Shown one piece after another: positions 9,319 to 16,404 of a DNA stretch of 64,000 nucleotides (positions are counted from its first letter, which is position 1; every line of letters starts with the position of its first letter). The DNA comes from Collimonas sp. OK242. Its GTDB lineage: Bacteria; Pseudomonadota; Gammaproteobacteria; Burkholderiales; Burkholderiaceae_D. Both the position numbers and the translations under genes were made by a program. The notes beneath the pieces were generated by a model. That model had not been told where the DNA came from. It saw nothing but the letters and a program-made list of their open reading frames with translations, and did no database searches. The DNA is taken from contig NZ_FNOR01000004.1 of assembly GCF_900107095.1 (NCBI RefSeq), positions 62,001-126,000 of the forward strand. The letters run 5' to 3'.

Positions 9319-9348
9319 TATGCGAAGCGTTTTTTATGTTGTAACGTT
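9319..9348 (+). promoter_or_regulatory. Conserved 30-bp promoter/operator element, copy 1
   Basis: First of three ungapped 30-bp elements, each preceding a LivJ-like gene. The common pattern is TNTGCGAAG, then a T-rich stretch, then TGTTGTA and a final GTT; 22 of 30 positions are identical in all three copies. The TGTTGTAAC part can be read as an extended -10 (TGn plus TGTAAC). This copy lies 95 nt before the first binding-protein start, in the divergent gap with the Lrp-type gene. Confidence 0.6.
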
Positions 9349-9443
9349 GCTTTATTCGGATAAGTCTGGATAAATAATAGATAAGCAGCGGATGGTGAAA
9401 CTGTAATTAGATTGTTTTATTTTAAATCCTCAGGAGGATATTC

Positions 9444-10592
9444 ATGCAGAACAAGATCAAAATGATTCCGTTGGCTGGCGCAATTGCAATGGCTTTCGCC
9501 TTTGCCGGCCCTGTTTCAGCTCAAGAAGTCGTCACTATCGGTCAAGTCAGCCCGCTTACGGGTCCTAACGCCCACATCGGCAAGGACAATGAAAACGGCG
9601 CTACGATGGCGATCGAAGAACTGAACGCCAAGGGCACCATGATCGGCGGTAAAAAAGTTACCTTCGTATTGGCTTCCGAGGATGACGCCTCCGATCCGAA
9701 ACAAGGGACTGCAGTTGCGCAGAAGCTGGTGGACGCCAAGGTCAAGGGTGTTATCGGCCACATGAATTCCGGCACCACCATCCCGGCATCGAAGATTTAT
9801 TACGATGCAGGCATTCCGCAAATCTCGCCATCCGCCACCAATCCCAAGTACACCCAGCAAGGCTTCAACACCGCGTTCCGCGTGGTGGCCAACGACGGCC
9901 AGCTGGGCGGCACCCTGGGTCGCTACGCCATCAATACGCTGAAGGCCAAGAACATTGCCGTGATCGATGACCGTACCGCGTACGGCCAAGGGGTTGCGGA
10001 AGAGTTCGCCAAGAGCGCCAAGAAGGCCGGCGGTACTATCGTCGCTACCCAGTTCACGACCGACAAGGCGACCGACTTCAATGCGATCCTGACCTCCATC
10101 AAGGCCAAGAATCCTGACCTGATCTTCTTCGGCGGCATGGATGCGGTCGGCGGCCCGATGCTGCGTCAGATGGACCAGCTCGGCATCAAAGCCAAATACA
10201 TGGGCGGCGACGGCCTGTGCACCACTGAACTGGCCAAGCTGGCCGGTGCAGGCTTGAAAGACGACCAGGTAGTCTGCGCCGAAGCTGGCGGTGTGCCAGA
10301 TGCCGGCAAGGCAGCGCTGGACGCCTTCAAGGTGGCTTACCAAAAGCGATTCAACCAGGAAGTCGTGATCTACGCACCGTATGAATACGACGCGCTGATG
10401 ACCATGGTTGACGCCATGCAAAAAGCCAAATCGTCTGATCCGAAAAAATACCTGCCGGAACTGGCCAAGATTCACCACCAGGGCGTGACGGGCGTGATCT
10501 CGTTCGATCCTAAGGGCGACATCAAGGACGGTTCGCTGACTTTGTATACCTACAAGGATGGCAAGCGCACTTTGCTGACCGTGACAAAATAA
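9444..10592 (+). CDS. Branched-chain amino acid-type ABC transporter substrate-binding protein, paralogue 1
   Basis: A 382-residue periplasmic binding protein of the LivJ/LivK (Peripla_BP_6) family. The signal peptide (about residues 1-26) ends in PVSA before QEVVTIGQVSPLTG. The two-lobe fold shows the family motifs NGATMAIEELNAKG, EDDASDPKQGTAVAQKLV, and YGQGVAEEFAKSAKKAGG. An AGGAGG ribosome site lies 7 nt before the ATG. It is the first of three tandem paralogues, each with its own leader and terminator, and no liv permease or ATPase gene is nearby. The ligand cannot be told from sequence; leucine, isoleucine, valine or related compounds are the family norm. Confidence 0.93.
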   Translation: MQNKIKMIPLAGAIAMAFAFAGPVSAQEVVTIGQVSPLTGPNAHIGKDNENGATMAIEELNAKGTMIGGKKVTFVLASEDDASDPKQGTAVAQKLVDAKVKGVIGHMNSGTTIPASKIYYDAGIPQISPSATNPKYTQQGFNTAFRVVANDGQLGGTLGRYAINTLKAKNIAVIDDRTAYGQGVAEEFAKSAKKAGGTIVATQFTTDKATDFNAILTSIKAKNPDLIFFGGMDAVGGPMLRQMDQLGIKAKYMGGDGLCTTELAKLAGAGLKDDQVVCAEAGGVPDAGKAALDAFKVAYQKRFNQEVVIYAPYEYDALMTMVDAMQKAKSSDPKKYLPELAKIHHQGVTGVISFDPKGDIKDGSLTLYTYKDGKRTLLTVTK

Positions 10593-10610
10593 TCGTCTCG
10601 CGCAGCATCC

Positions 10611-10643
10611 AAAAACGCCCCGTCTGACGGGGCGTTTTTTTTA
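10611..10643 (+). terminator. Intrinsic terminator after paralogue 1
   Basis: Stem CGCCCCG / CGGGGCG with a TCTGA loop and a run of eight T residues, 18 nt after the stop codon. Confidence 0.92.
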
Positions 10644-10814
10644 TTGCGCAATATTACGCATTTGCACGCATCAAAGAATTTGCCGGCAGTTACGCAAGAA
10701 GCGGCTGCCGCTTATCTCCCCGCCAGCGCCGCTTCGCGCCAAATATCCTCTTTATCCCAAGCTGCATTCCCCCACCTTAGCCGTGATGGCGTTGTCAAAA
10801 ACACAGGAAAACCC
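10644..10814. other. Spacer between LivJ-like paralogues 1 and 2
   Basis: No convincing gene here. The whole gap of about 315 nt between the two coding regions holds the first gene's terminator, this featureless stretch, and then the conserved 30-bp element and ribosome site of the second gene. A short frame at 10644-10859 runs through the promoter element and is not supported. Confidence 0.5.
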
Positions 10815-10844
10815 TATGCGAAGATTTTTTTCTGTTGTAATGTT
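10815..10844 (+). promoter_or_regulatory. Conserved 30-bp promoter/operator element, copy 2
   Basis: Second copy of the element, ending 63 nt before the GTG start of paralogue 2. It keeps TATGCGAAG, the T-run and TGTTGTAAT. Its TGTAAT hexamer with the upstream TG is the best extended -10 of the three. Confidence 0.6.
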
Positions 10845-10907
10845 TACATGTTCCGCTGAACAAATGGCGGGAAAATCTTTGCTTACTTAATCCTTAGGAG
10901 AAAACAC

Positions 10908-12059
10908 GTGCAGATGAAGAACAAAATGTTGCCGTTGGCTGCAGCAATCGCGATGGCCCTGGGCGCTGCCGGCTCGGCCTGCGCCGAGGAACAAATCGTC
11001 AAGATCGGCCATGTCGGTCCGGTGACCGGCCCTTCGGCCCACCTCGGCAAAGACATGGAAAACGGCGCCAAGATGGCGATCGAAGAATTGAACGCCAAGG
11101 GCGTTACCCTGGGCGGCAAGAAAATCAAATTCGTACTGCTGACAGAAGATGATGCATCCGATCCCAAGCAGGGCACGGCCGCAGCGCAGAAACTGGTGGA
11201 TGCCAAGATCGACGGCGTCATCGGCCACCTGAATTCAGGCACCACGATTCCTGCTTCCAAGATCTACTACGATGCCGGCATCCCGCAAATCTCGCCGGCC
11301 GCCACCAGCCCGAAATACACCCAGCAAGGTTTTAACAGCGTATTCCGCGTCGTCGCCAACGACGGCCAGCTGGGCGGCACGCTGGGACGTTATGCGGCCA
11401 ACACGCTGAAGGCCAAGAATATCGCCGTGATCGACGATCGCACCGCTTACGGCCAAGGGGTAGCGCAGGAATTCGCCAAGGGCGCCAAAAGCGCCGGCGT
11501 CAATATCGTCGCAACCCAGTTCACCAACGACAAGGCGACCGACTTCAACGCCATCCTGACTTCAATCAAGGCCAAGAATCCGGATGTGATTTTCTTCGGC
11601 GGCATGGATGCAGTTGCCGGCCCGATGCTGCGCCAGATGAAACAACTCGGCATCAAGGCCAAGTTCATGGGCGGCGACGGCATGTGTACTGCCGAACTGG
11701 GTAAATTGGGAGGCGATGGCGTGATCAACGATCAGGTGGTGTGCGCGGAAGCCGGCGGCGTCGAAGATTCGGGTAAAAAAGGCCTGGACGATTTCAAGAC
11801 AGCCTTCCAGAAAAAATACAACACTGAAGTCAAACTGTATGCGCCCTACTCGTACGACTCGGTGATGACCATGGTGGAAGCCATGCAAAAAGCCAACTCC
11901 GCCGATCCGAAAAAATATCTGCCGGAACTGGAGAAGATCCATCACAAGGGCGTGACCGGCATGGTCGCCTTCGACGCCAAGGGCGATATCAAGGACGGCA
12001 CGCTGACCTTGTACACCTACAAGGATGGCAAGCGCACCTTGCTGGCCGTCACTAAGTAA
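10908..12059 (+). CDS. Branched-chain amino acid-type ABC transporter substrate-binding protein, paralogue 2
   Basis: A 383-residue LivJ/LivK-family periplasmic protein, very similar along its whole length to its two neighbours. The signal peptide ends near GSACA before EEQIVKIGHVGPVTG. The start is taken as GTG at 10908 because AGGAG lies 7 nt upstream; an ATG two codons later is 13 nt from it. The ligand-pocket region AEDDASDP of the siblings reads TEDDASDP here, and IYYDAGIPQISP is retained. The close similarity with separate regulation suggests duplication followed by tuning of specificity or expression. No partner permease is visible. Confidence 0.93.
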   Translation: MQMKNKMLPLAAAIAMALGAAGSACAEEQIVKIGHVGPVTGPSAHLGKDMENGAKMAIEELNAKGVTLGGKKIKFVLLTEDDASDPKQGTAAAQKLVDAKIDGVIGHLNSGTTIPASKIYYDAGIPQISPAATSPKYTQQGFNSVFRVVANDGQLGGTLGRYAANTLKAKNIAVIDDRTAYGQGVAQEFAKGAKSAGVNIVATQFTNDKATDFNAILTSIKAKNPDVIFFGGMDAVAGPMLRQMKQLGIKAKFMGGDGMCTAELGKLGGDGVINDQVVCAEAGGVEDSGKKGLDDFKTAFQKKYNTEVKLYAPYSYDSVMTMVEAMQKANSADPKKYLPELEKIHHKGVTGMVAFDAKGDIKDGTLTLYTYKDGKRTLLAVTK

Positions 12060-12080
12060 CATTCACCTGCCGTTTCTGGA

Positions 12081-12118
12081 AGCGTCCCTGGCTTAACGTT
12101 AGGGGCGTTTTTTTATTT
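12081..12118 (+). terminator. Intrinsic terminator after paralogue 2
   Basis: Imperfect stem GCGTCCCT / AGGGGCGT with a T-rich tail of seven T residues, about 20 nt after the stop codon. Confidence 0.8.
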
Positions 12119-12187
12119 TGCGCTCTCGCCGCTCCGCGGATTACACATATCATTCTGCAGAATTGATAAAAAAACATATAAAAGCGC

Positions 12188-12217
12188 TTTGCGAAGCTAT
12201 TCTTATGTTGTACCGTT
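12188..12217 (+). promoter_or_regulatory. Conserved 30-bp promoter/operator element, copy 3
   Basis: Third copy, ending 117 nt before the start of paralogue 3. It reads TTTGCGAAG, then a less perfect T-run, then ATGTTGTACCGTT. It is the most diverged copy and its TGTACC would be the weakest -10. Confidence 0.55.
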
Positions 12218-12275
12218 TAACACCCCGGACAAACCGAACTAGCGATTGAAGTCGACTGTCTAAAAATTTTTTACC

Positions 12276-12307
12276 ATTAATTCATTAATTTATTAATTTA
12301 TTAATTT
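12276..12307. repeat. Four tandem 8-bp units in the leader of paralogue 3
   Basis: ATTAATTC followed by three copies of ATTAATTT. It lies between the conserved promoter element and the ribosome site of the third binding-protein gene; the other two leaders lack it. It could be an A/U-rich translation enhancer or a slippage-prone repeat. Confidence 0.75.
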
Positions 12308-12334
12308 CGCCGCAAATCCTTAGGAGGAAATCTG

Positions 12335-13477
12335 GTGCACAAAATGAAAATGATTCCATTGGCCGCTGCCATCGCATTGGCCCTGTCTGCGAGCGCTCAT
12401 GCGCAGGAACAAGTGGTCAAGATCGCCCACGTCGGCCCCATCACCGGCCCCATCGCTCACATCGGCAAGGACAATGAAAACGGCGCCAAGATGGCGATCG
12501 AAGAGTTGAACGCGAAAGGCATCATATTGGATGGCAAGAAAGCCAAATTCGTATTGATGGCGGAAGATGATGCATCCGATCCGAAACAAGCCACTGCAGT
12601 AGCGCAAAAACTGGTCGACGCCAAAGTTGCCGGCGTCATTGGCCACGTCAATTCGGGCACGTCGATTCCTGCATCGAAAATTTACTACGACGCCGGCATC
12701 CCGCAAATTTCGCCTTCGACTACCAGCGCAAAGTATACCCAGCAAAATTTCAACACCACCTTCCGCGTAGTGGCTAGCGATAGCCAGTTGGGCAGCGCCC
12801 TAGGCCGTTATGCCGCCAAGACGCTGCATGCCAAAACCGCAGCCGTGATCGACGACCGTACCGCCTATGGCCAAGGCCTGGCGGAAGAATTCACCAAGGC
12901 AGCCAAAGCGGCCGGCATAACCATTGTGGCGACCCAATACACCAACGACAAGGCGACCGACTTCAATGCGATCCTGACCTCGTTCAAGGCCAAGAAGCCT
13001 GATGTCGTGTTCTTCGGCGGACTGGATGCCGGCGGCGGCCCTATGCTGCGCCAGATGAAGCAACTGGCCATCACGGCAAAATTCATGGGTGGCGACGCCA
13101 TCTGCACTTCCGACCTGCCAAAACTGGCAGGTGACGGCATCGGCAACGATCAAGTGATTTGCGCCGAAGCCGGCGGCGTGGAAGAGTCCGCCAGAAAAGG
13201 CCTGGACGATTTCAAGACAGCTTACAAGCAAAAATACGGCAAGGACGTCGTGATCTATGCGCCGTACACCTACGATGCCTTGATGGCCATGGCAGACGCC
13301 ATGCAAAAAGCCAAGTCGGCCGATCCGAAAAAATACCTGCCGGAACTGGCCAAGATTCACCACAAGGGCGTAACCGGCATGATCTCGTTTGACGCCAAGG
13401 GCGACATCAAGGACGGCACGATCACTTTGTATACCTACAGGAATGGCCAGCGTACCCAGCTTGCAGTGACTAAATAA
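12335..13477 (+). CDS. Branched-chain amino acid-type ABC transporter substrate-binding protein, paralogue 3
   Basis: A 380-residue LivJ/LivK-family periplasmic protein. The GTG start at 12335 sits 7 nt after TAGGAGG; an ATG three codons later is the alternative. The signal peptide ends in SAHA before QEQVVKIAHVGPITG. It is the most diverged of the three: STTSAKYTQQNFNTTF replaces the SATNPKYTQQGFNTAF-type stretch, and ASDSQLGSALG replaces ANDGQLGGTLG near the hinge. That suggests a shifted ligand preference, which is inference. The gene ends the tandem array and is followed by its own terminator. Confidence 0.93.
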   Translation: MHKMKMIPLAAAIALALSASAHAQEQVVKIAHVGPITGPIAHIGKDNENGAKMAIEELNAKGIILDGKKAKFVLMAEDDASDPKQATAVAQKLVDAKVAGVIGHVNSGTSIPASKIYYDAGIPQISPSTTSAKYTQQNFNTTFRVVASDSQLGSALGRYAAKTLHAKTAAVIDDRTAYGQGLAEEFTKAAKAAGITIVATQYTNDKATDFNAILTSFKAKKPDVVFFGGLDAGGGPMLRQMKQLAITAKFMGGDAICTSDLPKLAGDGIGNDQVICAEAGGVEESARKGLDDFKTAYKQKYGKDVVIYAPYTYDALMAMADAMQKAKSADPKKYLPELAKIHHKGVTGMISFDAKGDIKDGTITLYTYRNGQRTQLAVTK

Positions 13478-13514
13478 CGGTTCAACTGTTCTCGTTTTCG
13501 AGTGCCAGCCGAAG

Positions 13515-13545
13515 AGCGTTCCGGTTGCCGGGACGCTTTTTTTTT
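13515..13545 (+). terminator. Intrinsic terminator after paralogue 3
   Basis: Stem AGCGTTCCGG / CCGGGACGCT with a TTG loop, followed by eight or more T residues. Confidence 0.9.
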
Positions 13546-13584
13546 ATCGCTTTTGTTGAACGCCTTTGTTCAAACTTCCAGCCG

Positions 13585-13610
13585 TAAAAAAAGGCGCTCA
13601 CCTGAGCGCC
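13585..13610 (-). terminator. Intrinsic terminator of the cytochrome c gene
   Basis: On the minus strand, GGCGCTCA / TGAGCGCC with a 2-nt loop is followed by seven T residues. It lies about 25 nt after the stop of the cytochrome gene. Confidence 0.88.
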
Positions 13611-13634
13611 CTGTTTGCGGCATGGCCTGCGCCA

Positions 13635-13946
13635 TTATTTCTGCGACAAAATCCATTTCACCAGCGTATGCGCTTCGGCTTCGCTCACTTGCGGATTGGC
13701 CGGCATCGGGATCGCGCCCCAGGTGCCTGTGCTGCCCTTCAAGACTTTCTGCACCAGCATGTCTTCAGCGCCTTTTTGACCGGCGAATTTCACTGCAACG
13801 TCCTTGTATGCAGGACCGACCACCTTGTTAGCCACCGCGTGGCAAGCCAGACAGTTCTTGGCTTTCGCCAGATCCAGACCGGCATCCGCCAGAGCGGAAC
13901 CTGAGGCCATTGCGCCAAGCAAGGCACAGATCAACAAACGTTTCAT
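13635..13946 (-). CDS. Periplasmic class I c-type cytochrome
   Basis: A 103-residue exported monohaem cytochrome. The signal peptide (1-20) ends in ALA before DAGLDLAKAKNCLACH. The haem-binding CLACH is at residues 32-36, and the probable axial methionine is in GAIPMPANPQV, as in c551/c5-type cytochromes. It carries electrons in the periplasm; the partner oxidase or reductase cannot be named. The start used is MKRLLICALL, five codons inside the longest frame, because it gives a normal signal peptide. It is monocistronic, with its own terminator. Confidence 0.92.
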   Translation of the reverse strand: MKRLLICALLGAMASGSALADAGLDLAKAKNCLACHAVANKVVGPAYKDVAVKFAGQKGAEDMLVQKVLKGSTGTWGAIPMPANPQVSEAEAHTLVKWILSQK

Positions 13947-14110
13947 TCTTATCTCCGTCAAAAAAAATGTGACACCATTTTACCTGCCCGCCCGCATTGT
14001 CTCATATCCCAGAAACACCCACATGCATCAGAAATTCAACATATCAGATCAACATCCGTTGACCACAGGCATCTTTCGCCCTATCCTTTCCGCAAAGAAA
14101 AGGGAAAGCC

Positions 14111-14347
14111 ATGCCACTGATTATTATTATCGTTTCGTTAATAGCGTTAAAATACTTCGAGATTGGTCCGTTTGCCGGCATGTCCTGGTGGTGGATCGCT
14201 GGCCTGATGGCGATTGCCTTTATCTGGTTTGAATTCCTGGAGCGGATGCTCGGCCTGGACAAGCGAAAAGCGCACGAAGAAATCGAAAAGACCAGGCGGG
14301 ACCGGGTCAAGAAAACCTTTGAGAATCATAAGGGCCGTGGCCGCTGA
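14111..14347 (+). CDS. Small Trp-rich membrane protein (TIGR04438-like)
   Basis: A 78-residue protein with two closely spaced hydrophobic segments (about 1-15 and 24-43), a Trp cluster (MSWWWIAG) and a charged, Lys/Arg/Glu-rich C-terminal helix. This arrangement matches the small Trp-rich protein family known from Burkholderiales. Its function is unknown. A GGAAAG ribosome site precedes the ATG. It is monocistronic, with a terminator immediately downstream. Confidence 0.8.
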   Translation: MPLIIIIVSLIALKYFEIGPFAGMSWWWIAGLMAIAFIWFEFLERMLGLDKRKAHEEIEKTRRDRVKKTFENHKGRGR

Positions 14348-14370
14348 CATTCGCAGGAACCGCAACACCA

Positions 14371-14397
14371 AAAGCCGGCGCTTCTCCGGCTTTTTTA
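14371..14397 (+). terminator. Intrinsic terminator after the small Trp-rich gene
   Basis: AAAGCCGG / CCGGCTTTTTT with a short loop, about 24 nt after the stop codon. Confidence 0.88.
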
Positions 14398-14433
14398 TTA
14401 GATGCGGGCTGTTTACGAATTGATGATGAATTT

Positions 14434-15333
14434 ATGAATATCGAGCTGCGACAACTGCGCTATTTCGTGGCGGTTGCCGAAGAAAAGCATTTCGGCCGCG
14501 CCGCACTGCGGCTGCACATGACGCAGCCGCCGTTATCGCAAGCCATCCAGGCGCTGGAAGCCAATCTTGGCACGCCGCTGTTTGCACGCACCAAACGCAG
14601 CGTTGCCCTGACGCCGGCCGGGCTGGCGCTGCTGCCTGAGGCGCAACGCCTGTTGCAGCAGGCTGCCACCCTGCCCGATCTGGTGCGGCGTGCGGCTTCC
14701 GGCGAATCCGGTTTGCTCACGTTGTCGTTCGTCTCCACTGCCGATTACAGCATCTTGCCGCCGCTGCTGCGCGCCTTCCGCGAAGCCTATCCGCAAGTGC
14801 AAATCGACTTGCAGGAAGCCACCAGCGATCTCCAGCTGGCGCAGTTGATGGAAGGCAGGATCGATGCCGGCCTGCTGATTCCGCCTTTACCCGACAAGGC
14901 CAAGCTGGCGCTGGATTACCAGCCGGTTTTATCGGAGCCGCTGATCCTGGCGGCGCCCAGCGGCCTCAAGGTTTTGCGCAGCAAGGGCAAGATCGCATTG
15001 AGCTCCCTCGCAGATATGCCCTTGATCATTTTCCCGCGCCGCATCTCGCCGGGGTTTCACGACACCATCCTGGGCTGCTTCCGGTCCGCCGGCGTCACCC
15101 CGCATATCGGCCAGGAAGCGATCCAGATGCAAACCATCGTCGGCCTGGTATCGGCTGGCATGGGGATCGCGCTTGTGCCACAATCGGTGTCGAACCTGCA
15201 ACGCCCGGGGGTCGACTATCGCGAATTGCAGGATCAGACGCCGCTGGTGGAAACCGGCCTGGCCTGGCGCCGTGATAATGTTTCACCGGTGCTGCAAGCC
15301 TTTTTACAACTCTGGGGTCGCTCAAAGCCGTAG
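14434..15333 (+). CDS. LysR family transcriptional regulator
   Basis: A 299-residue LysR-type regulator of standard length. The N-terminal winged helix-turn-helix reads [20 protein letters not shown] and then [14 protein letters not shown]. The C-terminal effector-binding domain includes [16 protein letters not shown]. The sequence does not identify the target or ligand. LysR regulators often control a divergent neighbour, but here the upstream gene points the same way and a terminator intervenes. The gene is followed by lgt after 136 nt. Confidence 0.92.
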   Translation: MNIELRQLRYFVAVAEEKHFGRAALRLHMTQPPLSQAIQALEANLGTPLFARTKRSVALTPAGLALLPEAQRLLQQAATLPDLVRRAASGESGLLTLSFVSTADYSILPPLLRAFREAYPQVQIDLQEATSDLQLAQLMEGRIDAGLLIPPLPDKAKLALDYQPVLSEPLILAAPSGLKVLRSKGKIALSSLADMPLIIFPRRISPGFHDTILGCFRSAGVTPHIGQEAIQMQTIVGLVSAGMGIALVPQSVSNLQRPGVDYRELQDQTPLVETGLAWRRDNVSPVLQAFLQLWGRSKP

Positions 15334-15362
15334 CCTCAGCTACGCTGACTTGGTTCAAGTAG

Positions 15363-15414
15363 TCTGGTCGAGAAGCGCAGCTGTACGGATGTACAGCGAG
15401 CATCACAGGCCAGA
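15363..15414. repeat. Palindromic element upstream of lgt
   Basis: The core GCTGTAC-GGAT-GTACAGC (15380-15397) is a perfect 7-bp inverted repeat with a 4-nt loop. It is nested inside an outer TCTGG / CCAGA pair. There is no T-run, so it is not a standard terminator. It may be a dispersed repeat of REP type or a protein-binding site in the lgt leader. Confidence 0.5.
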
Positions 15415-15469
15415 GATTGAGCCGCGCAGCAGGCTTTGTGGGACCCTTTTTGAGAAAGAAATAGAAAAT

Positions 15470-16327
15470 ATGCTGATTCATCCCTTGCCCGATCCGATCG
15501 CCTTCTCTTTGGGACCGCTCCATGTTCGCTGGTACGGCCTGATGTATCTGCTGGCGTTCATCCAGTTCATCTGGGTCGGCCGCATCAGGATCAAGCAGCC
15601 GCATATTGCCGCCGCCGGCTGGAAAAAGGAAGATATCGACGACATGCTGTTTTATGGCGTGCTGGGGGTAGTGATCGGCGGCCGCCTGGGGCAGGTATTC
15701 TTTTATGATCCAGCCTATTATTTTTCCCATCCGGCCGAAATCATCGCGGTCTGGAAGGGCGGCATGTCGTTCCACGGCGGCTTTATCGGCGTCATGATTG
15801 CCATGGCGTGGTGGGGCCGCAAGTCCGGCCGCAAACTGATGGATATCATGGATTTCATCGCGCCCATGGTGCCGCTCGGCTATGCCGCCGGCCGCCTCGG
15901 CAACTTCATCAACGGTGAATTGCCGGGCCGGGTCGTATCCGATCCGTCGCTGCCGTGGGCCATGATCTGGCCGAATGTGGACAGCCTGCCGCGCCATCCT
16001 TCGCCGATTTACCAGATGCTGGTAGACGGCATTTTGCTGTTCATCATCCTCTGGCTGTTCTCGCGCAAACCGCGGCCGCGCATGGCGGTGGCCGGCATGT
16101 TCTCGCTGCTGTACGGCTGCGCCCGTTTCTTCACCGAATATTTCCGCGTGCCGGACTATAACGTGACGTTTGGCGGCATCACGATTTCCGCCGGCCAGAT
16201 GCTGTCGGCGCCGATGATCGTATTGGGCATCGTATTGCTGATCATCGCCTACAGGAATCCGCGCCGGTACGCCGGCGCCGGCGATGCGCCGCCAGCCAAA
16301 GCCCTGACAGGCAAATCGACACCCTGA
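15470..16327 (+). CDS. lgt: Prolipoprotein diacylglyceryl transferase
   Basis: A 285-residue inner-membrane enzyme that transfers diacylglycerol from phosphatidylglycerol to the lipobox cysteine, the first step of lipoprotein maturation. About seven membrane segments are visible. Signature motifs are [13 protein letters not shown] and the catalytic/signature [13 protein letters not shown]. The start MLIHPLPDP is the family norm; the open frame continues upstream through the palindromic leader (with an ATG at 15389), which I regard as non-coding. It serves the several lipoproteins in the window, such as the three amino acid binding lipoproteins and TadD. Confidence 0.96.
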   Translation: MLIHPLPDPIAFSLGPLHVRWYGLMYLLAFIQFIWVGRIRIKQPHIAAAGWKKEDIDDMLFYGVLGVVIGGRLGQVFFYDPAYYFSHPAEIIAVWKGGMSFHGGFIGVMIAMAWWGRKSGRKLMDIMDFIAPMVPLGYAAGRLGNFINGELPGRVVSDPSLPWAMIWPNVDSLPRHPSPIYQMLVDGILLFIILWLFSRKPRPRMAVAGMFSLLYGCARFFTEYFRVPDYNVTFGGITISAGQMLSAPMIVLGIVLLIIAYRNPRRYAGAGDAPPAKALTGKSTP

Positions 16328-16404
16328 ACCAAAGTGCGGGCGTTCACCTTGCCACCTGACGGCGGCCGGGCGAACGCTTCCCGCCCCCCTTTTCCGCTTT
16401 GACC

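Noticed and set aside
9266-9443. Amino-acid riboswitch upstream of the first LivJ-like gene
   Set aside because: The leader is short and AT-rich, without the paired structure of a glycine, lysine or other known riboswitch.
10644-10859. 71-codon frame between LivJ-like paralogues 1 and 2
   Set aside because: It runs through the conserved promoter element and has no ribosome site or similarity I can recognise.
15173-15469. Long N-terminal extension of Lgt
   Set aside because: It overlaps the LysR gene and a palindromic leader; Lgt proteins start at MLIHP-type sequences.
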